A DNA stretch of 64,000 bases from JAJDTQ01 sp965204235. GTDB taxonomy: Bacteria; Desulfobacterota; Binatia; UBA9968; JAJDTQ01. The position numbers and the translations under genes are program-made. Positions 54,613-62,745 of the stretch are shown in pieces; the stretch's first letter is position 1, and each line of letters starts with the position of its first letter. The DNA is taken from positions 806,001 through 870,000 of the forward strand of contig OZ241979.1 in assembly GCA_965204235.1 (NCBI GenBank), in the 5' to 3' direction. Under the pieces are notes generated by a model that saw only the letters and a list, made by a program, of their open reading frames with translations, was not told the origin of the DNA and made no database searches.

Positions 54613-55743
54613 ATGTCCTCCGTGACGACAGAGGCGGGGCTCGGCCGTCTGGCCGGGCGCATCAAGGCGTGGGGGCGCGAGCTCGGTTTCCGGGAGGTGG
54701 GCATCGCGGGCGTGGACCTGGAATCGGACCGGGCGTTGCTGGACCGCTGGCTCGCCGACGGACGGCACGGAGAGATGGCGTACATGGAGCGGCACGGGTC
54801 CCGGCGCTCGCGGCCCGCGGAGCTGGTCCCGGGAACCGTCCGGGTCATCTCGGCCCGCATGGACTACCTCCCGGAAGCGGCCGCGGACCCTTGGCGGGTG
54901 CTGGGCGACCCTCGGCTCGGCTACGTCTCCCGCTATGCCCTGGGGAGGGACTACCACCGGCTGGTGCGCAAGCGCCTGCAAGCCCTGGCGGACCGCGTGG
55001 AGTCGGCCGCGGGGCCGTTCGGATACCGGGTGTTCGCGGACAGCGCGCCGGTGCTGGAGAAGCCGCTGGCGCGCAACGCCGGCCTGGGCTGGATCGGCAA
55101 GCACACCAACCTGATCCACACCGAAGCGGGATCGTGGTTCTTCCTGGGCGAGATCTATACCGACTTGGCGCTGCCCACGGACCGGCCCGTCCCGGACCGG
55201 TGCGGCTCGTGCCGCGCCTGCATGGACGTGTGCCCCACCGGGGCCATCACCGGACCCTACCGCCTGGACGCCCGCCGATGCGTCTCCTACCTCACCATCG
55301 AGCTTCGAGGCTCCATCCCGGTGGAGCTCCGGCCGCTCATGGGCAACCGCATCTACGGGTGCGACGACTGCCAACTCGTCTGTCCCTGGAACCGTTACGC
55401 CAGGTTCACGCGGGAAGCCGACTTCCTGCCCCGGCACGGGCTCGACGCGCCGGAGCTGCTCGCGCTCTTCCGCTGGAGCGAGGAGGACTTCCTTCGCCGC
55501 ACCCGGGGCAGCGCCATCCGCCGCATCGGCCACGAGTGCTGGCTGCGGAACGTGGCGGTGGCGTTGGGCAACGCGCCCTACGACCCCCTCGTGGTCCGGG
55601 CGCTGCGGCAGCGCAGCGAAGACCGGTCGCCGCTGGTGCGAGAGCACGCGGCCTGGGCGCTGGAGCAACAGGACCGCAAGCGGCGCGCCGCCCTTCACTC
55701 GCCGCGAACCCCGGCCGACGTGTCCGTGAAGCCGGAGACGTAG
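54613..55743 (+). CDS. queG: Epoxyqueuosine reductase QueG
   Basis: 376 residues. The catalytic region DSAPVLEKPLARNAGLGWIG contains the conserved Asp. Two [4Fe-4S] clusters come from CGSCRACMDVCPTGAI and CDDCQLVCPWNR with the preceding single Cys in RRCVSYLTIE. C-terminal HEAT-like repeats bind tRNA. It is a cobalamin enzyme converting epoxyqueuosine to queuosine in tRNA anticodons. The last 20 or so residues (RKRRAALHSPRTPADVSVKP) look like a degenerate tail; the DNA for its start (GCAAGCGGCGCGCCGCCCTT) is repeated just past the stop. Confidence 0.94.
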   Translation: MSSVTTEAGLGRLAGRIKAWGRELGFREVGIAGVDLESDRALLDRWLADGRHGEMAYMERHGSRRSRPAELVPGTVRVISARMDYLPEAAADPWRVLGDPRLGYVSRYALGRDYHRLVRKRLQALADRVESAAGPFGYRVFADSAPVLEKPLARNAGLGWIGKHTNLIHTEAGSWFFLGEIYTDLALPTDRPVPDRCGSCRACMDVCPTGAITGPYRLDARRCVSYLTIELRGSIPVELRPLMGNRIYGCDDCQLVCPWNRYARFTREADFLPRHGLDAPELLALFRWSEEDFLRRTRGSAIRRIGHECWLRNVAVALGNAPYDPLVVRALRQRSEDRSPLVREHAAWALEQQDRKRRAALHSPRTPADVSVKPET

Positions 55744-55769
55744 TCGATCGCAAGCGGCGCGCCGCCCTT

Positions 55770-55880
55770 CAGGAAACCCCGAACGATTCCGGCTCGAGGC
55801 GCCTCTCCCATGGGAAAGCGCGTCCTTCGACTTCGCTTCGCTACGCTCAGGACGAACGGGGGCAATTGTCCAAGGTTTCC
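55770..55880 (+). repeat. CCTTCGACTTCGCT repeat, copy 10
   Basis: AGGAAACCCCGAACGATTCC, then GGCTCGAGGCGCCTCTCCCA, the core and GGGGGCAATTGTCCAAGGTT. It lies between queG and the duplicated apaH 3' ends. Confidence 0.85.
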
Positions 55881-56060
55881 CTTACCCGTCGCGAGCGGAC
55901 GCGCAGGTGACCGCGACATCCGACCTGTGGACGGGCAATTGTCCAAGGTTTCCCTTACCCGTCGCGAGGGACCTGAAAGACCTCCTGATCGGTCTGGTTG
56001 GCCAAGGCGAAGTCCTTGAGGTTTCCCTTACCCATCGCGAGGGACCTGGAAGACCTCGCC
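55870..56060 (-). repeat. Triplicated 3' end of apaH
   Basis: GGTTTCCCTTACCCGTCGCG occurs near 55874, 55948 and (with CATCGCG) 56021. Read on the minus strand, the last is the real end of apaH (FQVPRDG then TAA). The middle copy repeats the same codons, EVFQVPRDG and stop. The first is shorter. Three nested stop-codon copies lie in a row. Confidence 0.7.
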
Positions 56061-56828
56061 GTCGTCCAGCCGCAGCGCCGTCAGCGGACCGCCCCACACG
56101 CAGCCGCTGTCGAGGCAGACCGCACAGCCGGCGAAGTGCAGGCCCAGGGCCGACCAGTGGCCGAACAGGACGGTCTCCGCTTCGGGCTCGCGCCGCAGGG
56201 CGAACCAGGGGCGGAACCCTTCGGGGGCGTCCGCGGGCGGGCCGGAGAACGACGCCTCCACCGCGCCCCGGGCGGTGCAGCAGCGCAGCCGCGTGAGCAC
56301 GCCGACGACGCAACTCCCGCGCGCCGGTCCGCTCAGCTCCTCGGACCACGGGACGGCTTCGTGGGCGAGTGTGTGCCCCAGGAAGTCCCGGTAATCCCCC
56401 GCGCGCAGGCGGGATTCGGCCTCCCGGGCCAGGGCCTCGGCCTTCCCCACGCTCCATTGGGGCAGCAGGCCCGCATGGACCAGGACATGCTCGCCGCCGC
56501 GGTGCAGCAACGGTCGGCGGCGCAGCCAGTCCGTCAACTCGTCGCGGTCGGGAGCCGACAACACCGGGCCCAGCGTGTCCAGCCGTTTCTCGGGTGCGAG
56601 ACCCTCCGCCCGGCGCAGGAGGTGCAGGTCGTGGTTCCCCAGCACCGCGACCGCGGAAGCGCCGAGCCCCTTGACGAAGCGCAGCGCCTCCAGCGAGTGG
56701 GGACCGCGGTTCACCAAGTCGCCGGTGAGCCACAGCCCATCGGCCCCCGGATCGAACCCGACGCGGTCCAGCAGCCGCCGGAGCGGGTCGTAGCAACCTT
56801 GCAGGTCACCGATGGCGTAGGTGGCCAT
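56028..56828 (-). CDS. apaH: Symmetrical bis(5'-nucleosyl)-tetraphosphatase
   Basis: 266 residues. The metallophosphoesterase motifs are MATYAIGDLQGCYDPLRRLL (GDxxG), LWLTGDLVNRGPHSLEALRF (GDxxxRG), AVLGNHDLHLL (GNHD) and LVHAGLLPQW and VLFGHWSALG. Length and order fit ApaH, which splits Ap4A into two ADP and lowers alarmone levels. It stands alone on the minus strand. The next gene, for DoxX, lies 98 bases upstream on the same strand. Confidence 0.95.
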   Translation of the reverse strand: MATYAIGDLQGCYDPLRRLLDRVGFDPGADGLWLTGDLVNRGPHSLEALRFVKGLGASAVAVLGNHDLHLLRRAEGLAPEKRLDTLGPVLSAPDRDELTDWLRRRPLLHRGGEHVLVHAGLLPQWSVGKAEALAREAESRLRAGDYRDFLGHTLAHEAVPWSEELSGPARGSCVVGVLTRLRCCTARGAVEASFSGPPADAPEGFRPWFALRREPEAETVLFGHWSALGLHFAGCAVCLDSGCVWGGPLTALRLDDGEVFQVPRDG

Positions 56829-56926
56829 GGACGGGTCTCGGGGCGATGCCCGGCGCCGGCGCGGTCCGGGCGTTGGGGTCGAGACCCACGCCGGAGCCGC
56901 GGCCTTGCGCCGTCGGTTGCCGCCGG

Positions 56927-57310
56927 CTAACCGCGGGAGCCGCGGAGGCTCAACGGGCCGCTGCCCCGGCTCGCGATGTAGAGGAACAGGAAGCAGAAGA
57001 GCACCGCGAGCTCGCCCTCATTCTCGATGGGCCAGAACCCCCGCTTCGCGTGGGCCATGAAATAGGCTGCGGCCATGAGACCGCTGCTGACGAAGGCCGC
57101 GTACCTCGTGAGGATCCCCGCGGCCACCAGCACGCCGCCGCAAAGCTCGATGGCGCCCGCAAGGCCCATGAGCGAGACCCACTCGACAGGCGCGCCGCCG
57201 CCGAAGACGCCGAACAGCTTCTGGGCGCCGTGCTGGGCGAAGGCGGCCCCCGCCACGATTCGCAGGGCCGCGTACGCGTAGTTGGAAAAACCTTCGAGCA
57301 AACGTCCCAT
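56927..57310 (-). CDS. DoxX family membrane protein
   Basis: 127 residues with four hydrophobic helices. AALRIVAGAAFAQHGAQKLFGVFGGG, MGLAGAIELCGGVLVAAGIL and MAAAYFMAHAKRGFWPIENEGELAVLF are the standard DoxX landmarks. It is an inner-membrane protein; relatives take part in quinone-linked oxidation or redox stress responses, but most are unassigned. The same-strand VOC gene lies 99 bases upstream. Confidence 0.9.
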   Translation of the reverse strand: MGRLLEGFSNYAYAALRIVAGAAFAQHGAQKLFGVFGGGAPVEWVSLMGLAGAIELCGGVLVAAGILTRYAAFVSSGLMAAAYFMAHAKRGFWPIENEGELAVLFCFLFLYIASRGSGPLSLRGSRG

Positions 57311-57409
57311 GACCTGTCTCCCCTCCGCTCCCGAAGCGTGCGGCCGGCTCCCGGTCCGGCCTCCTTGCGGTCACCGTGAGGCCGGCGCCCCCGCTCCGGA
57401 AGCGCGCGC

Positions 57410-57808
57410 CTACTCGTGCTTCTCGGTGATCATGGAGATCACCGCGCCCTGGGGGTCCCGGATGACGCAGAAACGCCCTACCCCCGGAATGTCCGTCAGC
57501 GGCACCACGATGGCCCCGCCCAGCTCCCGGGCCTTGTCCGCGGCCGCGTCCACGTCGTCCACGGTCACGTACGCTCCCCAGTACGGCGGGTTCCCCCGGG
57601 ATTGCGGCGGCCACGCCATCATCCCGCCCACCTCCGTCTCCCCCGCCTTGATGAGGGTGTACTCCACCTCCCCCATGCCCTCGACGTAATCGTGGGTATG
57701 GGTATGGGTGGTCCAGCCGAAGAGCTCGGAGTAGAACCGCTTGGCGGCCTCCACGTCCGTGGTCATGAGCTCGCACCAACTGAAAACGCCGTGTTTGGCT
57801 GCATCCAT
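57410..57808 (-). CDS. VOC/glyoxalase family protein
   Basis: 132 residues from ATG 57808, preceded by GGAGGG. MDAAKHGVFSWCELMTTDVE and AAKRFYSELFGWT form the first module. AYVTVDDVDAAADKARELGG and FCVIRDPQGAVISMITEKHE form the second. This resembles the two-module bacterial VOC proteins annotated as lyase or hydroxylase-like (27 kDa-antigen type halves). THTHTH in the first loop comes from a short CCCATA repeat in the DNA. Reaction unknown. Confidence 0.85.
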   Translation of the reverse strand: MDAAKHGVFSWCELMTTDVEAAKRFYSELFGWTTHTHTHDYVEGMGEVEYTLIKAGETEVGGMMAWPPQSRGNPPYWGAYVTVDDVDAAADKARELGGAIVVPLTDIPGVGRFCVIRDPQGAVISMITEKHE

Positions 57809-57881
57809 GCGCAACCCTCCTTTCCTTCTACGGAAAGAATCTATGCGAGGTCCCGGCAGGCTGTCAAACGGCGTCCCCGGT

Positions 57882-57911
57882 GGGGCGGCGGCTCCCCGGA
57901 GGCGCCGCCCC
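57882..57911 (-). terminator. Hairpin downstream of macB
   Basis: GGGGCGGCG (57882-57890) and its complement CGCCGCCCC (57903-57911) with a 12-base loop, 16 bases past the macB stop on the minus strand. Confidence 0.5.
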
Positions 57912-57927
57912 CTCCCGGACCCGCGGC

Positions 57928-59910
57928 CTACTCATGGCGCAACGCTTCGATGGGGTTGAGCCGGGCGGCCCGGTTGGCCGGCTGGAAGCCGAAGAAGACG
58001 CCGATGGCCGCGGCGAAGAGGAAGGCCAGCAGGATGGAGCCGGTGGAGATGACGATCCGCCAGCCGCCGAACCAGGAGAGACCCATGGAGGCCAGCGAAC
58101 CGGCGAGGATTCCCGCGACCCCGCCCAGCAGGCTCAGCACCAGGGCCTCCGTGAGGAACTGGCGGCGGATGTCCCGCTTCCTCGCGCCCACCGCCAGGCG
58201 CACGCCGATCTCCCGGGTGCGTTCGGTCACGGACACGAGCATGATGTTCATGATGCCGATGCCGCCCACGATGAGCGCCACCCCGGCGATTCCCGCCAGC
58301 AGGTAGCCCAGGGTGCTCGCGGCCTCGTTGGCCGCCTCGATGATCTCGGTGCGGTTGCGGATGCGGAAGTCGTCCAGCTTGGCGCCGGTGATCTTGTGCC
58401 GCACCCTCAGGAGCGCGGTGACGTCGTCCTGCACCTTTCGGGTGGCCTCCTTGCTCCGGGCGCCCATCTCGATGTTCCGCAGGTGACGGATGCCCAGCAG
58501 CTTTCTCTGGGCCGTGCGCAACGGCACGACCACCACGTCGTCGAGGTCCCCGGCGAACGAGGAGGTTCCCCGCTCCCTGAGCACGCCCACCACCTCGAAC
58601 GGTATGTGCTTGATGCGGATGGTCTGGCCCACCGGGTATGCGCCATCGAACAGCTCCCTGGCCACGGTCTTGCCCACCAGCACCACCTTCCGGTTCAGGA
58701 GCACGTCGTCCTCGGTGAAGTTGGCGCCCAACTCCACGCCCCAGTTCATGATGCCGAGGTAGTCCGGCGTCGTCCCGGTCAACGCCGAATGCCAGTTCCT
58801 GTTGCCGTACACCAACTGCGCCGACCCCCGCACCCCGGGCGCCACCGCGGTGACCTCCGGGACCTCCGCCAGTATGGCCCGGGCGTCCGCCTCGGTGAGG
58901 GTCGTGATCCTCGCCCCTCCCAGGCGCCGACCGCCCCGGGTCACCGCCCCGGCGAAGACCGACACCCGGTTGCTTCCCAGACGCTCCATCTGCTTGGCCA
59001 CCCGGGCCTTGGCCCCTTCGCCGATGGCCACCATGGCGATGACCGCGCCCACGCCGATGATGACCCCCAGCATGGTCAACGCCGACCGGAGCTTGTTGAC
59101 CCGGACGGCGCGCAACGCGATACGGACGTTGGCCCGCAGGTCGGCGCCCGGACCCCGCCGGCCCCCGGTGCGGGCCTCCGGCTCCGGGGCCGGGGCCGAC
59201 TCCGCCGGCGGCCCCTCGCTCCCCGCCTCCTCCCTTTCCACCACCCCGTCCTTGAAATGGATGATGCGTTGCCCGTGGGACGCCACTTCGGGGTCGTGGG
59301 TGACGAAGACGACGGTGATGCCCTTCTCCCGGTTGAGGGCCTTGAAGAGCTCGATGATCTCCGCGCCGGTGCGGGTGTCGAGGTTCCCCGTGGGCTCGTC
59401 CGCCAGGATGATGCGGGGGTCGTTGAGCAGGGCCCGGGCGATGGCCACCCGCTGCTGCTGGCCGCCGGACAACTGCGTGGGCCGGTGCCCTTCCCGGTCT
59501 CCGAGCCCCACGAGCCGCAGCGTCTCCCGGGCCTTCCCGCGGGCTTCCGCGGACGGAGTATCGTTGTAGAGGGCCGGCAGCTCGGCGTTCTCCATGGCCG
59601 TGGTCCGGGCCAGGAGGTTGTAGTTCTGGAAGACGAAGCCGATCTCCCGGTTGCGCAGCGCCGCCATCTCGTCGGAGGACAGGGACGCGGCCTCCCTGCC
59701 TTGCAGCCGGTAACGGCCCGAGGTGGGGCGGTCCAGGCAGCCCAGGACGTTCATGAGGGTCGATTTGCCGGAGCCGGACGGCCCCATGAGGGCGACCACC
59801 TCGCCCGGGAAGATCTTCAGGGAGACTCCCTTGAGGGCGGCCACCTGCTGCTCGCCCAGGTCATAGACCCGGGTCAGGTCCTCCACTTCGATGACGGGCC
59901 GCTGGGCCAT
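57928..59910 (-). CDS. macB: MacB-type ABC transporter, ATPase fused to permease
   Basis: 660 residues. The ATPase half (1-225) has Walker A GPSGSGKST, Q-loop FVFQNYNLL, signature LSGGQQQRVAIARAL, Walker B IILADEPTGNLD and the switch FVTHD. A charged linker (about 225-255) is followed by the MacB permease: one helix (TMLGVIIGVGAVIAMVAIGE), a large periplasmic domain (about 300-520), then three helices with IMNIMLVSVTERTREIGVRLAVGARKRDI. It is an inner-membrane mechanotransmission exporter for peptides, siderophores or lipoprotein-type cargo. It lies 4 bases after its adaptor; no TolC-type gene is present. Confidence 0.93.
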   Translation of the reverse strand: MAQRPVIEVEDLTRVYDLGEQQVAALKGVSLKIFPGEVVALMGPSGSGKSTLMNVLGCLDRPTSGRYRLQGREAASLSSDEMAALRNREIGFVFQNYNLLARTTAMENAELPALYNDTPSAEARGKARETLRLVGLGDREGHRPTQLSGGQQQRVAIARALLNDPRIILADEPTGNLDTRTGAEIIELFKALNREKGITVVFVTHDPEVASHGQRIIHFKDGVVEREEAGSEGPPAESAPAPEPEARTGGRRGPGADLRANVRIALRAVRVNKLRSALTMLGVIIGVGAVIAMVAIGEGAKARVAKQMERLGSNRVSVFAGAVTRGGRRLGGARITTLTEADARAILAEVPEVTAVAPGVRGSAQLVYGNRNWHSALTGTTPDYLGIMNWGVELGANFTEDDVLLNRKVVLVGKTVARELFDGAYPVGQTIRIKHIPFEVVGVLRERGTSSFAGDLDDVVVVPLRTAQRKLLGIRHLRNIEMGARSKEATRKVQDDVTALLRVRHKITGAKLDDFRIRNRTEIIEAANEAASTLGYLLAGIAGVALIVGGIGIMNIMLVSVTERTREIGVRLAVGARKRDIRRQFLTEALVLSLLGGVAGILAGSLASMGLSWFGGWRIVISTGSILLAFLFAAAIGVFFGFQPANRAARLNPIEALRHE

Positions 59911-59914
59911 CCCG

Positions 59915-61339
59915 CTAGAGACCTCCGAGTATCCGCGAACGCACCCAGGACCGCCGCGTGGCGCCGGCGGCTCCCTGCATGGCCTCCGCCCGGATCCCCA
60001 CGATGACCTGGTCCCCCTGCCGAAGACCCGACAGGACCTCCATGTTCCGGGCGTCGATGGCGCCGAAGCGGATGCGTTGCCGCCGGGGTCGGCCGTCCCG
60101 GTAAACCCACACCGCGCCCCGCCCTTCCGCCCGCCAGCGGCGGCGCTGCTCGGTGCTCGGCCGACGACCGCGGCGCGGTCCGCCTCCCAGGTCCGGGTAG
60201 AGTTGGCGGACGTCCCGGCCGCGGACCCGCAGGGCCGCGTTGGGCGCCAACAGCACGTCGTCCTTCCGGGCCAGGACCACGGTGACGTTGGCGGTCATGC
60301 CGGGCTTGAGGGCCAGGTCGTCGTTGGTCACCCGGATCTCGGTGTCGTAGGTCACCACGTTGTCCTTGATCTCGGGGGACGGAAAGATGCGCACCACCTT
60401 GCCCTCGAAGACGCGGCCCGGGTACGAGTCCACCTGGAACTCCACGTCCTGCCCCACCTCCACCTTGCCGATGTCCGCTTCGTCCACCCAGGCGTCCACC
60501 TTCATCCGGGTGAGCTCCGCGATCTTCACCAGCGGCGGCGACGACAGGCTCGCGGCCACCGTCTGTCCGGCCTCCACGGTCTTGTGGATGACGATGCCCG
60601 AGATGGGCGCCCGTATGACGCTGCGGTCCAGCCGCACCCGGGCGATCTCCAGTTCGGCCTCCGCCTGCTGGACCTGCGCCCGGATGCCGGCGATGACCGC
60701 CTCCTTGACCTTGACCTCGTCCACGCGAGCGGACTCCTCCCGGAAACGGGCCGAGGCCAACTCGAAATCGGCCTTGACGGACTCGTAAGCGTCGTGCGAG
60801 ATGAGCTTGCGGGACACTAGGTCCCGGTTGCGCCGGTACCGCTCTTCCAGCTTCCGGAACTGGGCCCGGGTCCCCTCGATGCCGGCGGCGATGCGGGACT
60901 TCAGCATCTGCACGCCGGCGCGCTCCTTGGCAAGGTCCGCCCTGGCCTTGGCCAGACGCGCTTCCGCCTTCAGGACTTCGGCTCGGAACAGGTCCTGGTC
61001 GAGCCGCGCGATGAGGTCGCCCTCCTCCACGCGCACGGGCACGTCCACCGGGAGGTCCTCGATGGTGCCGGAGACCTGGGTGGAGACGGTGACGGCCGAC
61101 ACCGGGTTCACCGTGCCCGTGGTGGTGATGCGGGCGAAGATCCGCCCCTTCTCCACCGCCGCAAGCTGGAAGGGCATGACCGTTTCCGCTTCCGCGGGGA
61201 GAAGCCTGCTCGTCAGCGAGGAGAGGTCGCCTGTCAAGGCGCCGACCTTGCTCTCCACCAGGGCGGGACGGTACCAGAAGGCGCCCGCGCCCCCCGCCAG
61301 GACCAGGGCCAGGACGAAGATCCACCAGAACCGCTTCAT
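59915..61339 (-). CDS. macA: MacA-type periplasmic adaptor (HlyD/RND family)
   Basis: 474 residues from ATG 61339 (MKRFWWIFVLALVLAGGAGAF, one membrane anchor). The lipoyl and hairpin domains surround TTTGTVNPVSAVTVSTQVSG and a long helical hairpin (AEARLAKARADLAKERAGVQ to QAEAELEIARVRLDR). SVIRAPISGIVIHKTVEAGQ is the second lipoyl half. The extra segment PDLGGGPRRGRRPSTEQRRR in the last domain is unusual and strongly basic. It links MacB to an outer-membrane channel. First gene of macAB. Confidence 0.9.
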   Translation of the reverse strand: MKRFWWIFVLALVLAGGAGAFWYRPALVESKVGALTGDLSSLTSRLLPAEAETVMPFQLAAVEKGRIFARITTTGTVNPVSAVTVSTQVSGTIEDLPVDVPVRVEEGDLIARLDQDLFRAEVLKAEARLAKARADLAKERAGVQMLKSRIAAGIEGTRAQFRKLEERYRRNRDLVSRKLISHDAYESVKADFELASARFREESARVDEVKVKEAVIAGIRAQVQQAEAELEIARVRLDRSVIRAPISGIVIHKTVEAGQTVAASLSSPPLVKIAELTRMKVDAWVDEADIGKVEVGQDVEFQVDSYPGRVFEGKVVRIFPSPEIKDNVVTYDTEIRVTNDDLALKPGMTANVTVVLARKDDVLLAPNAALRVRGRDVRQLYPDLGGGPRRGRRPSTEQRRRWRAEGRGAVWVYRDGRPRRQRIRFGAIDARNMEVLSGLRQGDQVIVGIRAEAMQGAAGATRRSWVRSRILGGL

Positions 61340-61380
61340 GGGGTTTCCCCTTCGTATGCGACCGCCGGCCATACCCCGAC

Positions 61381-61503
61381 GCTCGAGGCGCCTCTCCCCA
61401 TGGGAAAGCGCGTCCTTCGACTTCGCTTCGCTACGCTCAGGATGAACGGAGTTCTTCGCTTCGCTACGCTCAGGACGAACGGGGCAATCGTTCCGGGTTT
61501 CCC
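61381..61503 (+). repeat. CCTTCGACTTCGCT repeat, copy 11, with internal duplication
   Basis: GCTCGAGGCGCCTCTCCCCA, the core, then TTCTTCGCTTCGCTACGCTC repeats the middle once before GGGGCAATCGTTCCGGGTTT. It fills much of the 326-base gap between the divergent macA and deacetylase genes. In 61504-61665 I see no feature beyond the likely deacetylase leader. Confidence 0.85.
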
Positions 61504-61665
61504 TTTTCCATTAGACGGCCACGGGTTCCACGGCCGGGATGCTACACCCGGCGCCGGCGGTCGGCAACCGCCGGAAAGGCCGTCCGACCCGACCCTCGCC
61601 ACCCCCGGCGGGATCTGATAGACCATCTTCACGGACCGAACACCTCACACACGGAGGCGCCGCCG

Positions 61666-62547
61666 ATGCACAGCACGCGTTACGACTACAACCCCATCCT
61701 CCACCGGCCCCGGCTGGAATGGCCCGGGGGGGCGCGGGTCGCCCTCTGGCTCGGGCCCAACGTCGAGTGCTTCCACATCGACAAGGCCCTGCCCCGGGTC
61801 CACGAGCCGCTGCCGGACGTGCAGTCCTATTCCCTGAGGGACTACGGCTCCCGGGTGGGGGTCTTCCGCATGATGGAGGTGTTCGACCGGTACGACATGC
61901 GGGCGAGCGTGCTGCTCAACGCCGAGGTGTGCGCCCGGCACCCGGCCATCATCGAGGAGGGCAACAGGCGTTCCTGGGAGTGGCTGGGCCACGGCATGAA
62001 CAACAACACGCGGATGAACGCGTACGGCGCCAAGAAGGAGCGCAAGGTCATACGCAAGGTGCGCGACCTCATCACCCACTTCACGGGGAAGGCGCCCAAG
62101 GGCTGGCTGGGTCCGGGCCTCGCGGAAACCTGGGACACGCCGGACTACCTGGCCGCCGCGGGGTTCGAGTACCTGTGCGACTGGGGCTGCGACGACCAGC
62201 CCGTCCCCATGCGCGTCAAGGCGGGGCGCATGGTCACGGTCCCCTACCAGCAGGGGATCAACGACATCTCGCTGTTCGTCCACGCCAACCATACGCCGGC
62301 GGAGTACCACCGGATGGTCTGCGACCAGTTCGACACCCTCTACCGGGAAGGCGAGCGGGGCGGACGGGTCATGGCCATCCCGCTGCACCCGTACGTCACC
62401 GCCATGCCCTTCCGCATCGGCGCCCTGGACCGGGCCCTGGACTACATCTGCTCCCACGACGGCGTGTGGAGGACCACCGCGGGCGAGATCGCCGACTGGT
62501 ACTACCAGCATTACTACCGGGCCCCGGACGGGCGGGTCCGGGAATGA
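61666..62547 (+). CDS. Polysaccharide deacetylase family protein (PuuE-like)
   Basis: 293 residues. LEWPGGARVALWLGPNVECF opens the NodB-type barrel. RDYGSRVGVFRMMEVFDRYDMRASVLLNAEV and the switch EWLGHGMNNN are typical of the PuuE/allantoinase-like branch, which attacks linear amide bonds rather than chitin. The C-terminal IPLHPYVTAMPFRIGALDRAL carries the last conserved His. No signal peptide, so cytoplasmic. Given HyuA/HyuB genes at both ends of the window, a role in amide or ureide breakdown is plausible but inferred. Confidence 0.85.
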   Translation: MHSTRYDYNPILHRPRLEWPGGARVALWLGPNVECFHIDKALPRVHEPLPDVQSYSLRDYGSRVGVFRMMEVFDRYDMRASVLLNAEVCARHPAIIEEGNRRSWEWLGHGMNNNTRMNAYGAKKERKVIRKVRDLITHFTGKAPKGWLGPGLAETWDTPDYLAAAGFEYLCDWGCDDQPVPMRVKAGRMVTVPYQQGINDISLFVHANHTPAEYHRMVCDQFDTLYREGERGGRVMAIPLHPYVTAMPFRIGALDRALDYICSHDGVWRTTAGEIADWYYQHYYRAPDGRVRE

Positions 62548-62557
62548 CGCAACGGCG

Positions 62558-62706
62558 GGAAACTCTAACAACGATATCCGTTCGTCCTGAGCGTAGCGTA
62601 GCGGCCCCGTTCGTCCTGAGCGTAGCGTAGCGGCCCCGTTCGTCCTGAGCGTAGCGAAGTCGAAGGACACGCTTCCCCACAGGGAGAGGCGCCTCGAGCC
62701 GGAATT
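62558..62706 (-). repeat. CCTTCGACTTCGCT repeat, copy 12, tandemly expanded
   Basis: CGTTCGTCCTGAGCGTAGCG occurs three times in a row with a period near 31-32 bases (GTAGCGGCCC between), followed by GAAGTCGAAGGACACGCTTC and GGGAGAGGCGCCTCGAGCCG. It fills most of the gap between two convergent genes. Confidence 0.87.
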
Positions 62707-62745
62707 GCTCGTGAGGTTCCGGCAGCCGAACCTCACGAGGGCGTC

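Noticed and set aside
62558..62706. Three evenly spaced repeats of about 31 bases, CRISPR-like at first sight
   Set aside because: The units are directly tandem with no unique spacers and belong to the interspersed CCTTCGACTTCGCT family.
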